A stretch of 64,000 bases of DNA from Corynebacterium striatum ATCC 6940 (GCF_000159135.1 NZ_GG667521.1:3621-67620), one strand, 5' to 3'; positions 44,487 through 53,796 are shown, counted from the first letter of the stretch. Notes: generated by a model not told the origin, from the sequence alone. Made by a program: numbers and translations.

Positions 44487-44690
44487 ATGTCAGCACCTAT
44501 CATCCGTCGCTTGACGAAAAGCGAGGCTGCGGCCGAGCTCAAGGAACTCGAATCCGAGATCGTGGGAGATCCGGAAGAGTTTGAAGAGCGTGCCTATAAC
44601 TATGATCTGTCGCCGACTGAGATGGGTTTGTGGGAGCGCATCTCTGAGCTTCGTTGGTTGATTAAGGCTGCCGGTGGAAGCGGCCGATAA
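44487..44690 (+). CDS. 67-residue acidic helical protein, first gene of a cassette
   Basis: Small protein beginning MSAPIIRRLTKSEAAAELKE. It is mostly charged helix (KELESEIVGDPEEFEERAYN) and ends LRWLIKAAGGSGR. AAGGAGAG lies 7 bases before the ATG. Its last 17 bases overlap the GTG start of the next gene, so the two are co-translated. The size, acidity and coupling would fit an antitoxin or small adaptor, but I recognise no family. Function unknown. Confidence 0.7.
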   Translation: MSAPIIRRLTKSEAAAELKELESEIVGDPEEFEERAYNYDLSPTEMGLWERISELRWLIKAAGGSGR

Positions 44691-45425
44691 GCTCGAACCA
44701 CTTGTGCGGGCTTTTCACAAGGAAATTGAACAGTCCCTCTCGTTCTTTTCGTCGACGAGCCCCAGTTTTGTCTTTACTGACCTTGACCGGAACATATCTG
44801 TGCGTCTTGACGAGGAAGAAAACGGTAGGCCGGGTATCGTCCCGCTCACGTCTTCGGGCTACGTCGTCCTCGGGATAAAACCAGAATTTAAATGTACCTG
44901 GGATGACAGCCTTTCGTTTCCTGCTATCGATCAATCAAGTTTTGCGATCTATCCTTACGCAAACACGCAGAGGCCTCCACTTTTCCGGGTTGAATACGAT
45001 CGCGATCGGGGCCGTAAGAACCCGAGCGCACATTTTCATGTCCACGCTCATCGCGATGAGTTCACCCATTTGATGGGGTTTAGCGAGAAGCTCAACACGA
45101 AAAAGAACAAGAAAGTCCGCGAATTCCTTAAGAAGGCGCCCGCGATTTCTTCTTTTCATTTCACGAATGGGGGCACCGCTTTCGGCCCATTCTGGAAGAC
45201 GTACTTGAGAGCTTGCGTCTCGAGTTCAACCTCGATGTGGACAACGCATTGTGGCAGGAACACCTCAAAACCGTGCGGCTCAAATGGCATTCGATCCAAA
45301 CTGCCGCCGTTGTACGCGATAACCCAGCTGCTGCAGTGAAGGCTCTGCAGGAAGAATATGGATTGAAGGTCCCCGCTGAATGGGATTGCCCGCCAGCGAG
45401 GATCGACAAGATTAACCGAAGCTAG
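44674..45425 (+). pseudogene. Unknown cassette protein with a one-base frameshift
   Basis: Read with one extra G in the run GGGGG at 45169-45173, this is a continuous protein of about 250 residues: MEAADKLEPLVRAFHKEIEQ at the start, AHFHVHAHRDEFTHLMGF in the middle, then HRFRPILEDVLESLRLEFN and a helical end finishing near PARIDKINRS. As given, the first frame continues only to 45339 with a nonsense-like tail, and the second half lies in another frame. It may be a true mutation, a phase-variable tract or a sequencing error. A His-rich segment (HFHVHAH) is the only notable motif. No family recognised. It converges on hsdR. Confidence 0.65.
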
Positions 45426-48400
45426 TCTTCATCGCGAGAAAGCTCCGAATACCTCGGCGCGAATTTCTCCATCTGTTCAATGACAAGCTTGATGGCCTCC
45501 GGCGCCTTGTCCGGTGGATACTTGTAGTCGCGTAGCAATCTGCGGACCGAGCGTCGTAGTTTCGCACGTACGTCATCGCGTACTGTCCAGTCGGTCTTTG
45601 CATCGCGACGCAGCATGGAAACGAGCTGGCGTGCGATTTCAGCAAGAACTTCGTCGTCCATGAGCTCGGTTGCGGATTCGTTTGTCGACACCGCGTCGAA
45701 GAAGGTGAGCTCGTCATTGCCTAGTGGCGGGGTGAATTGTTCACCGCGTTTGCTTTCCTTGACAATCTCCTTGGACAGGTGGATGAGTTCGGCGATGATT
45801 TCAGCGGCCGTGAGCTGCTGATTGGTGTACCGATTCATCAGCTCGGTGATCCGCTCGGAGAATTGCTTGGAGCGCAGCTCGTTGTTTCCTGTGGCGGTGC
45901 GGGCTTCCTGCTGGAGCTGGCGGCGCAACGCATCGATCAGCAACGAGACCTCAGAGGGGGATTGTTTGTCCTTGAACAGGTCGACGGTGAGATCCTGCAA
46001 GTTCGGAATCTCAATCCCGGCCTGGCGGTAGATGTCGATGACACCGGTGGCCTCAGCCGAATCAACGACCAGCTTGCCTAGGGCGTTGCGGATGGAGTCG
46101 CTAATCGGCTCGCCATTGGCCACGCGGTCGCCTGCATCGAGCTTGATGAGCCAGTTCTTGACCTCGGAATAGAACTGCACGCTCGGACGGAATTCATCGG
46201 CGGCCGGGCTGTTGGACGCAAGCGCCCATGCACGTGCGAGCCTTCCTGCCTGACGCTTGAACTCGTCCGCGACGGGACGCGCATTTGGCTTCTCGGGGTC
46301 GTAGTTGCCTTCGGTTCTTGGATTGCGAAGGAAACCAGTGACATCGAGCAAAGCACGACGAAGGTTGGTGTCATCGATGAAAGCGGTGTTCTTCCACTTG
46401 ATTCCCACAATGTCGTCGAGACGAGCCAGGAATCCCTTCGCCAGAGTTAGTGCTTCCTCAACGTCCTGGCCTGTGACCTTGGTTCCGTCGTCGGAGGGGT
46501 TGAGCGTGAACTCAGCCAGCGCCTTCTCCAAGTTCTCCACCAACGGTGCGTAGGCGACAAGGAGGCCATCCTGCTTGTTTCGGAACGTGCGGTTGACGCG
46601 GGCGAGGGTCTGCATCAGCAGCGCGCTCTTGAGGGAGCGGTCAATGTAGAGCGTGTGCAGCGGCGGTGCGTCGAAGCCGGTGAGCATCATGGATTGGACG
46701 ATGGCGATCTCGAGCTCATCGTCAACATCCTTGATGCGGTTCTTCACGGCCTTGAGCGCGCTCGGACGGCGCATGTGGACCTTGAGCTCATCCGGGTCGG
46801 ACGGCGCGGCAGAGTAGATCACCTTGATCTTGCCCTTGTCATCGGCATCCGAATGCCACTCAGGGCGCAGCGCCACGATCTTGGAGTAGAGGCGTGCCGC
46901 AATGGAACGCGTGGCGGTGACAATCATCGCTTTGCCTGGGGCGCCGATGAATTCCCGCATGTTTTCGCGCCGGTCTTCCCAGTGGCGAACAAAGTCCTCA
47001 GCGAGCGCATCCAAGCGGTCGTCGGAACCGTAAATGATTTCCAACGCGGCGACGGAGCGCTGAATCCGGTCGCGCTCCACCTCGTCGAGACCCGTGAGTA
47101 CTTCCTCGGCAGAGTCATCAATATCGTCATCCGTGATTCCAGCAATGCGCTTGAGTGGGATGAGGCGCGGCTCGAAGTAGACGGGCACCACGGCACCATC
47201 TTCGACGGCGCGGTTCATGTCGTAGACATCCACGTCGTCACCGAAGACCTTGCGCGTATCGCGGTCCCACTCCTTGAGCGGGGTACCGGTAAACGCCAGC
47301 ATGGTGGCATTCGGCAACGCATTACGCAGGTGCTGTGCGTAACCATCAGCGGCGGTATCGCCAAAGCCATAGTGGGAACGGTGTGCCTCGTCGACGATGA
47401 CCACGATGTTGCTCCGGTCAGAGAGCAACGGGTGCTCGGTCTCACGCAACTCACCCTGGCCGTTCAAGCCAAACTTCTGGAGGGTAGAGAAGTAGATGCC
47501 GCCGGAGGTTTTCTGCGACAGCAGCTCACGCAACTCAGCACGCGACTCGATATTGCGCGGTGCCTCCGGCAGGATGGTGGACCGGTTGAAGGTCTCGAAG
47601 AGCTGCTCATCTAGCTCGGTACGGTCATTGAGCACAATGACGGTCGGGCTGAGCATCTCGGACCGACGCATAATCTTGGCGGTGTAGAGCTCCATCTCCA
47701 TGGACTTGCCGGCACCCGTCGTGTGCCAGATGACGCCAGCGCGCTTGTCGCCGCGCGCCGCCGTGATCGTGGAACCCACTGCCTTGGTCACCGCGAAGTA
47801 CTGGTGCGGCTTGGCGATGCGCATTACTAGCCCCTCGGCGGTGTCATCGAACGCCGTGAAGTCGCTGTAGAGCTGTCCAAAACGCTCCACATTAAACAGA
47901 CCATCAAGCAACAGGTCCAGCTGCGTGACCGGCTCGCCGGCCACAACCATGTTGTCGGATGGGACAGGACGGCCGTCCTCATCCACATTCCACGGCGCAA
48001 AGTGGTTCCACGGAGTAAACGGCGTTCCGTACTTGGCGCTGAGGTCATCCGAAGGAATCACAATATTGGCGAAGCGGAAGGCCATGCCGAATTCCTTGAC
48101 GTACGTCTGCAGCTGGTTGTGGGCGCCTTCGATTGAGGTATTCGCGCCCGTTTTCTTCAGCTCGATAAACGCCAGCGGCATGCCGTTGACGTAGCAGACC
48201 ACATCGAAGCGACGCTCGCCGTCCAGGTTCGCAACGGTGACCTGGTTGAGCGACAAATAGTCGTTCATGTGCGGCTGCGAGGACAGGAAGATGATGGTTG
48301 GGTTCTGGACGTTGCCCTCGTGGTCGATGTACTCGATACCGCGGTAGCCTTCCACCAGAATCTGGTGAATGCGCCTGTTCTCCGCAATCGCGGACTGCGA

Positions 48401-48622
48401 CTTCGGCGTGATGACCTCACCGATCGCCTGGTCGAGGTACTCCTCCGGTACACCCGGGTTGAGGTTGCGCACGGCATTGCGCAGTCGCCCGCGCAGCACG
48501 ATGTCATTCCACGTGTCGCGCTCGCCGGAGCCCGGCGCAAAGTCCGGGCCATGCCCAGACACCCACTCCAGTTCCGCCAGGTGGTCTTGAACAATGAGTT
48601 CGAGGGATTCTTCGCTCAGCAT
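45422..48622 (-). CDS. hsdR: Type I restriction enzyme, restriction subunit HsdR
   Basis: Protein of 1066 residues, full length for HsdR. The N-terminal PD-(D/E)XK nuclease shows FIELKKTGANTS near residue 155. The SF2 translocase follows: Walker A in HTTGAGKSMEMEL, DEAD-type VDEAHRSHYGFGDTA, and later motifs GTPLKEWD and LMQTLARVNRTF. The C-terminal part is helical and would contact the methylase core. It translocates and cuts DNA that lacks the host methylation. AAGGAG precedes the ATG. Last gene of the leftward operon, 35 bp after hsdS. Confidence 0.96.
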   Translation of the reverse strand: MLSEESLELIVQDHLAELEWVSGHGPDFAPGSGERDTWNDIVLRGRLRNAVRNLNPGVPEEYLDQAIGEVITPKSQSAIAENRRIHQILVEGYRGIEYIDHEGNVQNPTIIFLSSQPHMNDYLSLNQVTVANLDGERRFDVVCYVNGMPLAFIELKKTGANTSIEGAHNQLQTYVKEFGMAFRFANIVIPSDDLSAKYGTPFTPWNHFAPWNVDEDGRPVPSDNMVVAGEPVTQLDLLLDGLFNVERFGQLYSDFTAFDDTAEGLVMRIAKPHQYFAVTKAVGSTITAARGDKRAGVIWHTTGAGKSMEMELYTAKIMRRSEMLSPTVIVLNDRTELDEQLFETFNRSTILPEAPRNIESRAELRELLSQKTSGGIYFSTLQKFGLNGQGELRETEHPLLSDRSNIVVIVDEAHRSHYGFGDTAADGYAQHLRNALPNATMLAFTGTPLKEWDRDTRKVFGDDVDVYDMNRAVEDGAVVPVYFEPRLIPLKRIAGITDDDIDDSAEEVLTGLDEVERDRIQRSVAALEIIYGSDDRLDALAEDFVRHWEDRRENMREFIGAPGKAMIVTATRSIAARLYSKIVALRPEWHSDADDKGKIKVIYSAAPSDPDELKVHMRRPSALKAVKNRIKDVDDELEIAIVQSMMLTGFDAPPLHTLYIDRSLKSALLMQTLARVNRTFRNKQDGLLVAYAPLVENLEKALAEFTLNPSDDGTKVTGQDVEEALTLAKGFLARLDDIVGIKWKNTAFIDDTNLRRALLDVTGFLRNPRTEGNYDPEKPNARPVADEFKRQAGRLARAWALASNSPAADEFRPSVQFYSEVKNWLIKLDAGDRVANGEPISDSIRNALGKLVVDSAEATGVIDIYRQAGIEIPNLQDLTVDLFKDKQSPSEVSLLIDALRRQLQQEARTATGNNELRSKQFSERITELMNRYTNQQLTAAEIIAELIHLSKEIVKESKRGEQFTPPLGNDELTFFDAVSTNESATELMDDEVLAEIARQLVSMLRRDAKTDWTVRDDVRAKLRRSVRRLLRDYKYPPDKAPEAIKLVIEQMEKFAPRYSELSRDED

Positions 48623-48657
48623 GAGCTTCTCCTTAAGGGTTGTAGGGGTAGGTTTGC

Positions 48658-49806
48658 TTAGCTTTCCGACGCCGCCATGCCCGCAACGTCCGCAGCCTCA
48701 CCGACCGTGATGCGGCCGCTCATGAGGAGAGGAAGGAGCTCGTCGCGGGTGCGGGCGAGGACTTGGTTTTCGCGTAGAGCGTGCATTGCGCGTTCGTGGA
48801 TGGGAGTGAGCTGCTGTTCGAGTTTTTCGGAGTCACGCAGCACAGGAATTACTGCGTTGTGAAGGTCAGACTTGTTAATACCAGCAAAGACAGTTCCACT
48901 GGATTGGTACGTTTCCCAGAGCTCAGGATGGCCCTTCAGCAGATAGAACAAGCCTAGATGCGATTGTTTCCCGCGAATTGCTGCGATGCCGCGGCCAATG
49001 ACGCAGGGGCGTTCAGCGATATTTACTTCACCAATTGGTGCACGGACTGCAAACAGGATGTCGCCTTCTTGGGCAGTGCGCACGGCCTTCTCCGCAAAGA
49101 CGCGTTCAGATGGAAAGAGCTCGCCAAAGTCACGCACGCCTTGGAAGAAAGGCTCACCAATACCTTCTTCATTCAGGAACTCTCCTTTGGGGGAAGAACC
49201 CATTGTGATGTCTGCGAGATTCTGCAGATGTTCAAGTTCTTTTGTCACGGCCTTCTCAACAAGGTTGATGTTTAGATGAGTGGCAATTTTGATAATGCGT
49301 GAATTTGCGGCGATTTTGTCGTCGAGTGCTTTCAAGACGGACGCGATCTTTTGTTGTTCGCGTATTTCGGGCAAAGAGAACTGGAAGTCCATCATTGCCG
49401 CAGCACTGAGATTCGGTTGTGCCGACTTGGAGTGAGCGTTGGCAAAAATAAACTGCTTCCATGCTGGGGAATTCAATACATATGAAACAAAGACTGGGTC
49501 GACGTCTGAGGTCTTTGGTCTGAATCGCACTAGATAAGAAGCGAAGACTGTTGGCTCGGTACCTCTAAAGAGATGGCTAGCCCCCACGGTTGCACCTGTT
49601 CTGGCTACAACGATGTCATTTTGTTTAAGTAGCTTTTTTCTCCGATCTTCGTCATCGATGTCGACGAAAGGTACACCGGAATAGTCAGTGAAGTTAACTA
49701 TGTCAGTGATACGAAGGAAATGGGTGCCTGTAGGCTGTTCGGTCGCACTGGCGGTGACTCCGTAGTCAGACTCGCATACTTCTTTTAGCGAAACGATTTT
49801 TTTCAT
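48658..49806 (-). CDS. hsdS: Type I restriction enzyme, specificity subunit HsdS
   Basis: Protein of 382 residues with two target-recognition domains, each followed by a conserved helix. The first ends PEIREQQKIASVLKALDDKI near residue 160; the second ends with LTPIHERAMHALRENQVLAR and LLPLLMSGRITV. These helices join HsdM. Recognition domains vary greatly between strains and the DNA site cannot be read from sequence. Its ATG overlaps the hsdM stop by one base (TAATG). No second, truncated hsdS or recombinase is nearby to suggest shuffling. Confidence 0.93.
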   Translation of the reverse strand: MKKIVSLKEVCESDYGVTASATEQPTGTHFLRITDIVNFTDYSGVPFVDIDDEDRRKKLLKQNDIVVARTGATVGASHLFRGTEPTVFASYLVRFRPKTSDVDPVFVSYVLNSPAWKQFIFANAHSKSAQPNLSAAAMMDFQFSLPEIREQQKIASVLKALDDKIAANSRIIKIATHLNINLVEKAVTKELEHLQNLADITMGSSPKGEFLNEEGIGEPFFQGVRDFGELFPSERVFAEKAVRTAQEGDILFAVRAPIGEVNIAERPCVIGRGIAAIRGKQSHLGLFYLLKGHPELWETYQSSGTVFAGINKSDLHNAVIPVLRDSEKLEQQLTPIHERAMHALRENQVLARTRDELLPLLMSGRITVGEAADVAGMAASES

Positions 49807-51437
49807 TACTTCAACCTCCCCAGCTGTTCGCGCACAACCTCGTCCAGGCGGGCGGCGTCGTCAAGCGTGGCGGTGAGCTCGCCGGTAAGCCGAGCGATCT
49901 TCTCGTCGATGGGCTCGTCGTCTTCTTCGGCCTCGGCGAAACCAACGTAGCGGCCGGGGGTCATGGCGAAGTCGGCATCGCGGATGTCGTCGAGGGAGGC
50001 GGACTTGCAGAAGCCGGCGATGTCTTCGTAGGCCTTGCCCTTTGGGGCGGAGGTGCGGCCGCGCCACAGGCGGTAGGTGTCGGCGATCTTCTGGATGTCC
50101 TCGTCGCTGAAGGTACGCTCCGTGCGGTCAATCATGTGGCCGAGCTCGCGGGCATCGATGAAGAGCACCTGGTTGGTGCGGTCGATGGTGCCCTTGGAAC
50201 CGGCCTTCTTGTCCTTGGCGAAGAACCAGACGCAGACCGGGATCTGCGTGCCGCGGAAGAGCTGTGCAGGAAGTGCGATGACGCAGGAGACGATGTCGTC
50301 TTCCACCATGGCCTTGCGGATATCGCCTTCGCCGGAGGAGTTCGACGTCATCGTGCCGTTGGCCATGACAACACCGGCCTCGCCTTGAGGGGTGAGCTTG
50401 GAAATGATGTGCTGCATCCACGCGAAGTTCGCATTGCGCTTGGGTGGGACGCCGTACTTCCAGCGAGTGTCTTCCTCGTTGCGCGACCAATCCTTGATGT
50501 TGAACGGTGGGTTGGCCATGACGTAGTCCATCTGCTTGTCCGGATGGATGTCACGGGCGAAGGTGTCGGCCCAGCGCTCACCCAAGCCAGCAGAGCTAAT
50601 GGCGTGGATGGCCAGGTTCATCTTGGCCATGCGCCAGGTGCGCTCATTGAGCTCCTGACCGTAGATGGCCAGAGCAGTGCGGTCCTTCTCCGTGGTTTCG
50701 AGGAACTTCTCTGCCTGCACGAACATGCCGCCTGAGCCACAGCAGGGGTCGTAAACACGACCCTGGGTCGGCTCCAGGATTTCTACGAGGGTACGTACGA
50801 CAGGGCGGGGAGTGTAGAACTCGCCGCCACGCTTGCCCTCAGCACGGGCGAACTTCTCCAGGAAGTACTCGTAGACCTCACCCAGCAAATCGCGTGCGCG
50901 TTCTGGCCCCTCTGCGGTGAAACGCGTGGTGCTGAATAAGTCGATGAGTTCGCCCAAACGACGCTGGTCAACGCTTTCCGAGGCGAAGTTCGTGGGCAGG
51001 GTACCTAACAGTGACTCATTGTCCAGCATGAGCTGTTTCATCGCGTTATCGATGAGCTTGCCAATGGACTGGTACTCCTGGCCGGCGTCGGCCGACTTGC
51101 CTTTCGAGTTGTCACGTAGGAAGGTCCAACGAGCGATGGGGTCGACCCAGAAAACGTTCTTCTCACGGTAAGCGTCGATATCCTCCAGGTCTTCCTGGAT
51201 GTACTCTTCGCTATCGCCGCGCTCCTCGCCTTCGGCACGCAGCTCCGCGCGACGGGCATCGAAAGCATCAGTGACGTATTTGAGGAACACCAGTCCTAGG
51301 ACGATGTCCTTGTACTGGGAGGCGTCCATGGAGCCGCGCAGCTTGTCTGCTGCCTTCCACAGTGTGTCCTTGAGCTCTTTGAGGGTGGTGGCGGAGGCAG
51401 CCTCTACGTTCTGCTCATCCTTGACTGAGTTAGTCAT
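49806..51437 (-). CDS. hsdM: Type I restriction enzyme, N6-adenine methylase HsdM
   Basis: Methyltransferase subunit of 543 residues. The N-terminal HsdM helical domain (TLKELKDTLWKAADKLRGSM) is followed by the catalytic domain with SAM motif I, VYDPCCGSGGMFVQAEKF, and motif IV, YVMANPPFNIKDWS. Both are intact, so the enzyme should be active. It lies 53 bp after the helix-turn-helix protein gene and directly before hsdS, forming one operon. AGGAGG-like sequence precedes the ATG. Confidence 0.96.
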   Translation of the reverse strand: MTNSVKDEQNVEAASATTLKELKDTLWKAADKLRGSMDASQYKDIVLGLVFLKYVTDAFDARRAELRAEGEERGDSEEYIQEDLEDIDAYREKNVFWVDPIARWTFLRDNSKGKSADAGQEYQSIGKLIDNAMKQLMLDNESLLGTLPTNFASESVDQRRLGELIDLFSTTRFTAEGPERARDLLGEVYEYFLEKFARAEGKRGGEFYTPRPVVRTLVEILEPTQGRVYDPCCGSGGMFVQAEKFLETTEKDRTALAIYGQELNERTWRMAKMNLAIHAISSAGLGERWADTFARDIHPDKQMDYVMANPPFNIKDWSRNEEDTRWKYGVPPKRNANFAWMQHIISKLTPQGEAGVVMANGTMTSNSSGEGDIRKAMVEDDIVSCVIALPAQLFRGTQIPVCVWFFAKDKKAGSKGTIDRTNQVLFIDARELGHMIDRTERTFSDEDIQKIADTYRLWRGRTSAPKGKAYEDIAGFCKSASLDDIRDADFAMTPGRYVGFAEAEEDDEPIDEKIARLTGELTATLDDAARLDEVVREQLGRLK

Positions 51438-51490
51438 TTTTCCTCCTTACATATAACGGTGTTTGTGTGTTTGAATGTTGAACTCTGTTA

Positions 51491-53485
51491 TTAGCCTGGT
51501 GGGGATTGTGCACGAGATTCAGCGATGGTGACAGCACCGGTACCTATCGACATGACGAGGCCGTGCTCAAGTTCATCGAGGCTATGTAACTGTTCTAAGA
51601 GCTGCTGGCGTCGTGCGCGGAGCTGTTGCTCGACTGTGCTGAGGTGCTGCGCATTCTTGCGAGGCAATACGGGGAAGTACACCGATCCCAACTCGGAGGA
51701 GACAGCTTCGTTGATAGCCTTCTCTACGAGGTAGGGAATGCAGACCTGTTCCAAGGGAGTGTGGCTGCGTCCACGGAAGGTGCGGCATCGTAGTGCTTGA
51801 GCCGGTGCAGTGACTAGTTTGCCGCCTTCCTCATCGATGAGCGCGCGTGGTCTGGGGCTCTTGATGAAGACCACGTCCCCTGGTTCTGTGAGGGTGCCGC
51901 GCGGTGCAATGTCCTCCAACCGGAGACGATCGATGCAACGTGCGCCCTGTGGAATGCTCCCCAGAATTTCGGGTTCACCGATGAGTTCCAGTTTTGCTAC
52001 TGCTTCGGGGGCGAGATCACGTTCGGCAATGCGGGAGCCGCTGAGTTTCTGCAGCACCCCAGTGCGAGCGTTGGTCGCGGCCTTCCACGGTAGGTACTCA
52101 AGGCGCGTTGCCCCCGATTCAGCGCGCATACCAATCTTTGGCTGCGCGTCCTCCAACCCTGCTGAACTGATGTCTAACCCTGCCTGATGTGCGGTGTGCA
52201 TGAGATCGGCGGCGGAAGACGTCGACGTAGAAGAAAAGACCGAGTCATCGAGAGAATGAGTACGGCTGCGCCAGGCATCAGCGGCGCGAAGAATACGACC
52301 GCGGACAAAGGTGTGCTTGCGCGCTTCATCCGGTGTGGTGAGCATGGTTGCCCAGTCAGAGACGAGACCGGGTGTCTTAAGGTCCGGCACGTCAGCGATA
52401 ACGGCAGCAGCATCGGCAGGGTTGCCTATGGCCTCGCGATTAGGGCGCTTGAGAATCCATAGTGCGCCCTGCTGCTGTCCGCGGTCCGGAAAAATGCCTC
52501 GGGGCAGCCGTGCGCTGTAACGCAGTGGTGCAATTGCGCCGGTTTCAGTCGGTGCGAGGAAACGCCGTCGGACGACCTCCGCTAAAGAGTCCTCGATAAG
52601 CATGTCTGCGGTGGAAATACAGAACATTGCGCCGCGTTCGTCCAAGTTGTCGAGCAAGTCCTGGAGGTGCTCGAAGTATTCGGTCGCATTTTTGAGAGGG
52701 GAAGGAGCGCCGAGGACGATGAGAGAATTTGTTGGGATCTCCTCGCTAGCGTCGATGAATTCCACGTTTCGGCACGCTAGTTCCGCCCAATAGAGAGAGT
52801 CTGGTGCGCAGTCCTTTCGGTATCCGATGTTGAGCGCCAGCGTTTCTTCGAGTTCCCGGGCGAGTCCAGTGACGAAACCTAGGCTGTATTCATCAGTAGG
52901 GATGATAGGTGGAGTTGGGTTTTCTAGCGTGAGGGCTTCCGATACTGCTTGCATAGCGCGGGAAGTAAAACGGGAAGAGAGTGTTACCTGGCGCTGAGCA
53001 CTGAGGTCATCTGCAAGACGGGCGAGCGCGGCCGCGGGCCCGAAAGCCGCCTCGGCTACCTGCTCTGCTGCTTTTGCGATGTCAGCTTCAGGGGCATCAG
53101 AAGGAATGTTGTCTGCTGCGCGCTGGTACGCCGCAGCAAGAGAGTCGATTACTGCAGCAGAGGGCGAAAAATCCTGAGGGGAGGAAGCCGTGTTGCAGTT
53201 CAAAAGGCCCAACGCCGCGCGTGCCGGATTGCGGAGCAGCATTCGGTAGAGCGAAGAATAAAAGAGGGCATCTTCAACGGCTGTGTCGCGGCGGCCGAGC
53301 TTAGTTGCTCGCAGCCAGCCTTGAATTTCGGTGATGGCGTAGTAGGGGTGGCCATCATGTTCTCCGCAAGGGGAGGGGAAGGGCGCGATGGATTCTGAGT
53401 TAAAGCGCTGAATCCACTCGTTGACCGCGGGGCGCGTAACGCCGGTCAGCCGGGCGACATCGGCGAGTGTCAGTGTTGCGGTCAC
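51491..53485 (-). CDS. HTH protein with pseudo-methyltransferase and HsdS-like C-terminus
   Basis: Protein of 664 residues, first gene of the hsd operon. Residues 1-60 are a helix-turn-helix (LTLADVARLTGVTRPAVNEW). The middle resembles an N6-adenine methylase but has no motif I, and at the motif IV position reads SLIVLGAPSPL instead of the usual NPPF/Y. The following block (RGAMFCISTADMLIEDSLAE to LPRGIFPDRGQQQGALWILK) matches the downstream methylase pattern. The last 200 look like an HsdS recognition domain with LPRKNAQHLSTVEQQLRARR as its coiled helix. Inferred role: regulator or assembly factor of the system. GTG at 53485 has an AAAGGAGG site. Confidence 0.75.
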   Translation of the reverse strand: MTATLTLADVARLTGVTRPAVNEWIQRFNSESIAPFPSPCGEHDGHPYYAITEIQGWLRATKLGRRDTAVEDALFYSSLYRMLLRNPARAALGLLNCNTASSPQDFSPSAAVIDSLAAAYQRAADNIPSDAPEADIAKAAEQVAEAAFGPAAALARLADDLSAQRQVTLSSRFTSRAMQAVSEALTLENPTPPIIPTDEYSLGFVTGLARELEETLALNIGYRKDCAPDSLYWAELACRNVEFIDASEEIPTNSLIVLGAPSPLKNATEYFEHLQDLLDNLDERGAMFCISTADMLIEDSLAEVVRRRFLAPTETGAIAPLRYSARLPRGIFPDRGQQQGALWILKRPNREAIGNPADAAAVIADVPDLKTPGLVSDWATMLTTPDEARKHTFVRGRILRAADAWRSRTHSLDDSVFSSTSTSSAADLMHTAHQAGLDISSAGLEDAQPKIGMRAESGATRLEYLPWKAATNARTGVLQKLSGSRIAERDLAPEAVAKLELIGEPEILGSIPQGARCIDRLRLEDIAPRGTLTEPGDVVFIKSPRPRALIDEEGGKLVTAPAQALRCRTFRGRSHTPLEQVCIPYLVEKAINEAVSSELGSVYFPVLPRKNAQHLSTVEQQLRARRQQLLEQLHSLDELEHGLVMSIGTGAVTIAESRAQSPPG

Positions 53486-53597
53486 TTGAGGCCTCCTTTC
53501 ATAGGGTAGTGATGGGGAATAGGGGCGAGCGGTCATCGATGATTGCTCTGTCCAATACGTTAAATGAACTCGATTAAAGTACCCAGCTTTTAGTCTG

Positions 53598-53635
53598 TTA
53601 ATTATCCTGAAGGGGGCTTAAGGCCGATTAATTAA
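53598..53635. promoter_or_regulatory. AT-rich inverted repeat upstream of the hsd operon
   Basis: TTAATTA (53598-53604) and TAATTAA (53629-53635) are inverted copies separated by 24 bases, about 110 bp upstream of the first gene of the leftward operon. It is a candidate operator for the helix-turn-helix protein encoded there. Confidence 0.35.
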
Positions 53636-53692
53636 TAATAAAATAGTGTTGCCCAAGAGTGGTTTGGTTTTCGCGGGGATCGGGCTTCAAAG

Positions 53693-53796
53693 TCGACATG
53701 TGCATGGTTATCGCCTCTGCGCTGAGCATGTTCGACAACAAGCTGGCTCCGTTCTGGAACGAGGGCAAGGCGCTTGAGCAGGAGTGCGGCCACTAA
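53693..53796 (+). pseudogene. glf: Diverged remnant of the glf 3' end
   Basis: The 104 bp correspond base for base, without gaps, to the last 104 bp of glf (40023-40126), with about 10 differences by eye. It still reads ATCGCCTCTGCGCT and TTCGACAACAAGCTGG and ends in a TAA, but has no start or upstream gene. Some differences change amino acids (His to Cys, Ala to Val, Arg to Cys), so it is no longer under selection as glf. Confidence 0.9.

Larger units (their letters stand above)
40127..53796. other. Accessory island between two copies of the glf 3' end
   Basis: The segment starts directly after the glf stop codon and ends with a second, about 90 per cent identical copy of the last 104 bp of glf (53693-53796, 10 differences by eye). 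A strong terminator, not present after the first glf, follows the second copy. Contents: a possible winged-helix ORF, the cstA operon, a decayed gene paralogous to the one at 53986, a two-gene cassette and a type I restriction operon. No integrase, transposase or tRNA is visible, so arrival by homologous recombination or a tandem duplication is more likely than site-specific integration. Confidence 0.7.

Noticed and set aside
40127-53796. Integrative element with att sites at the glf tails
   Set aside because: No integrase, excisionase or tRNA is visible and the flanking copies differ at about 10 per cent of positions, which does not suit recent site-specific integration.
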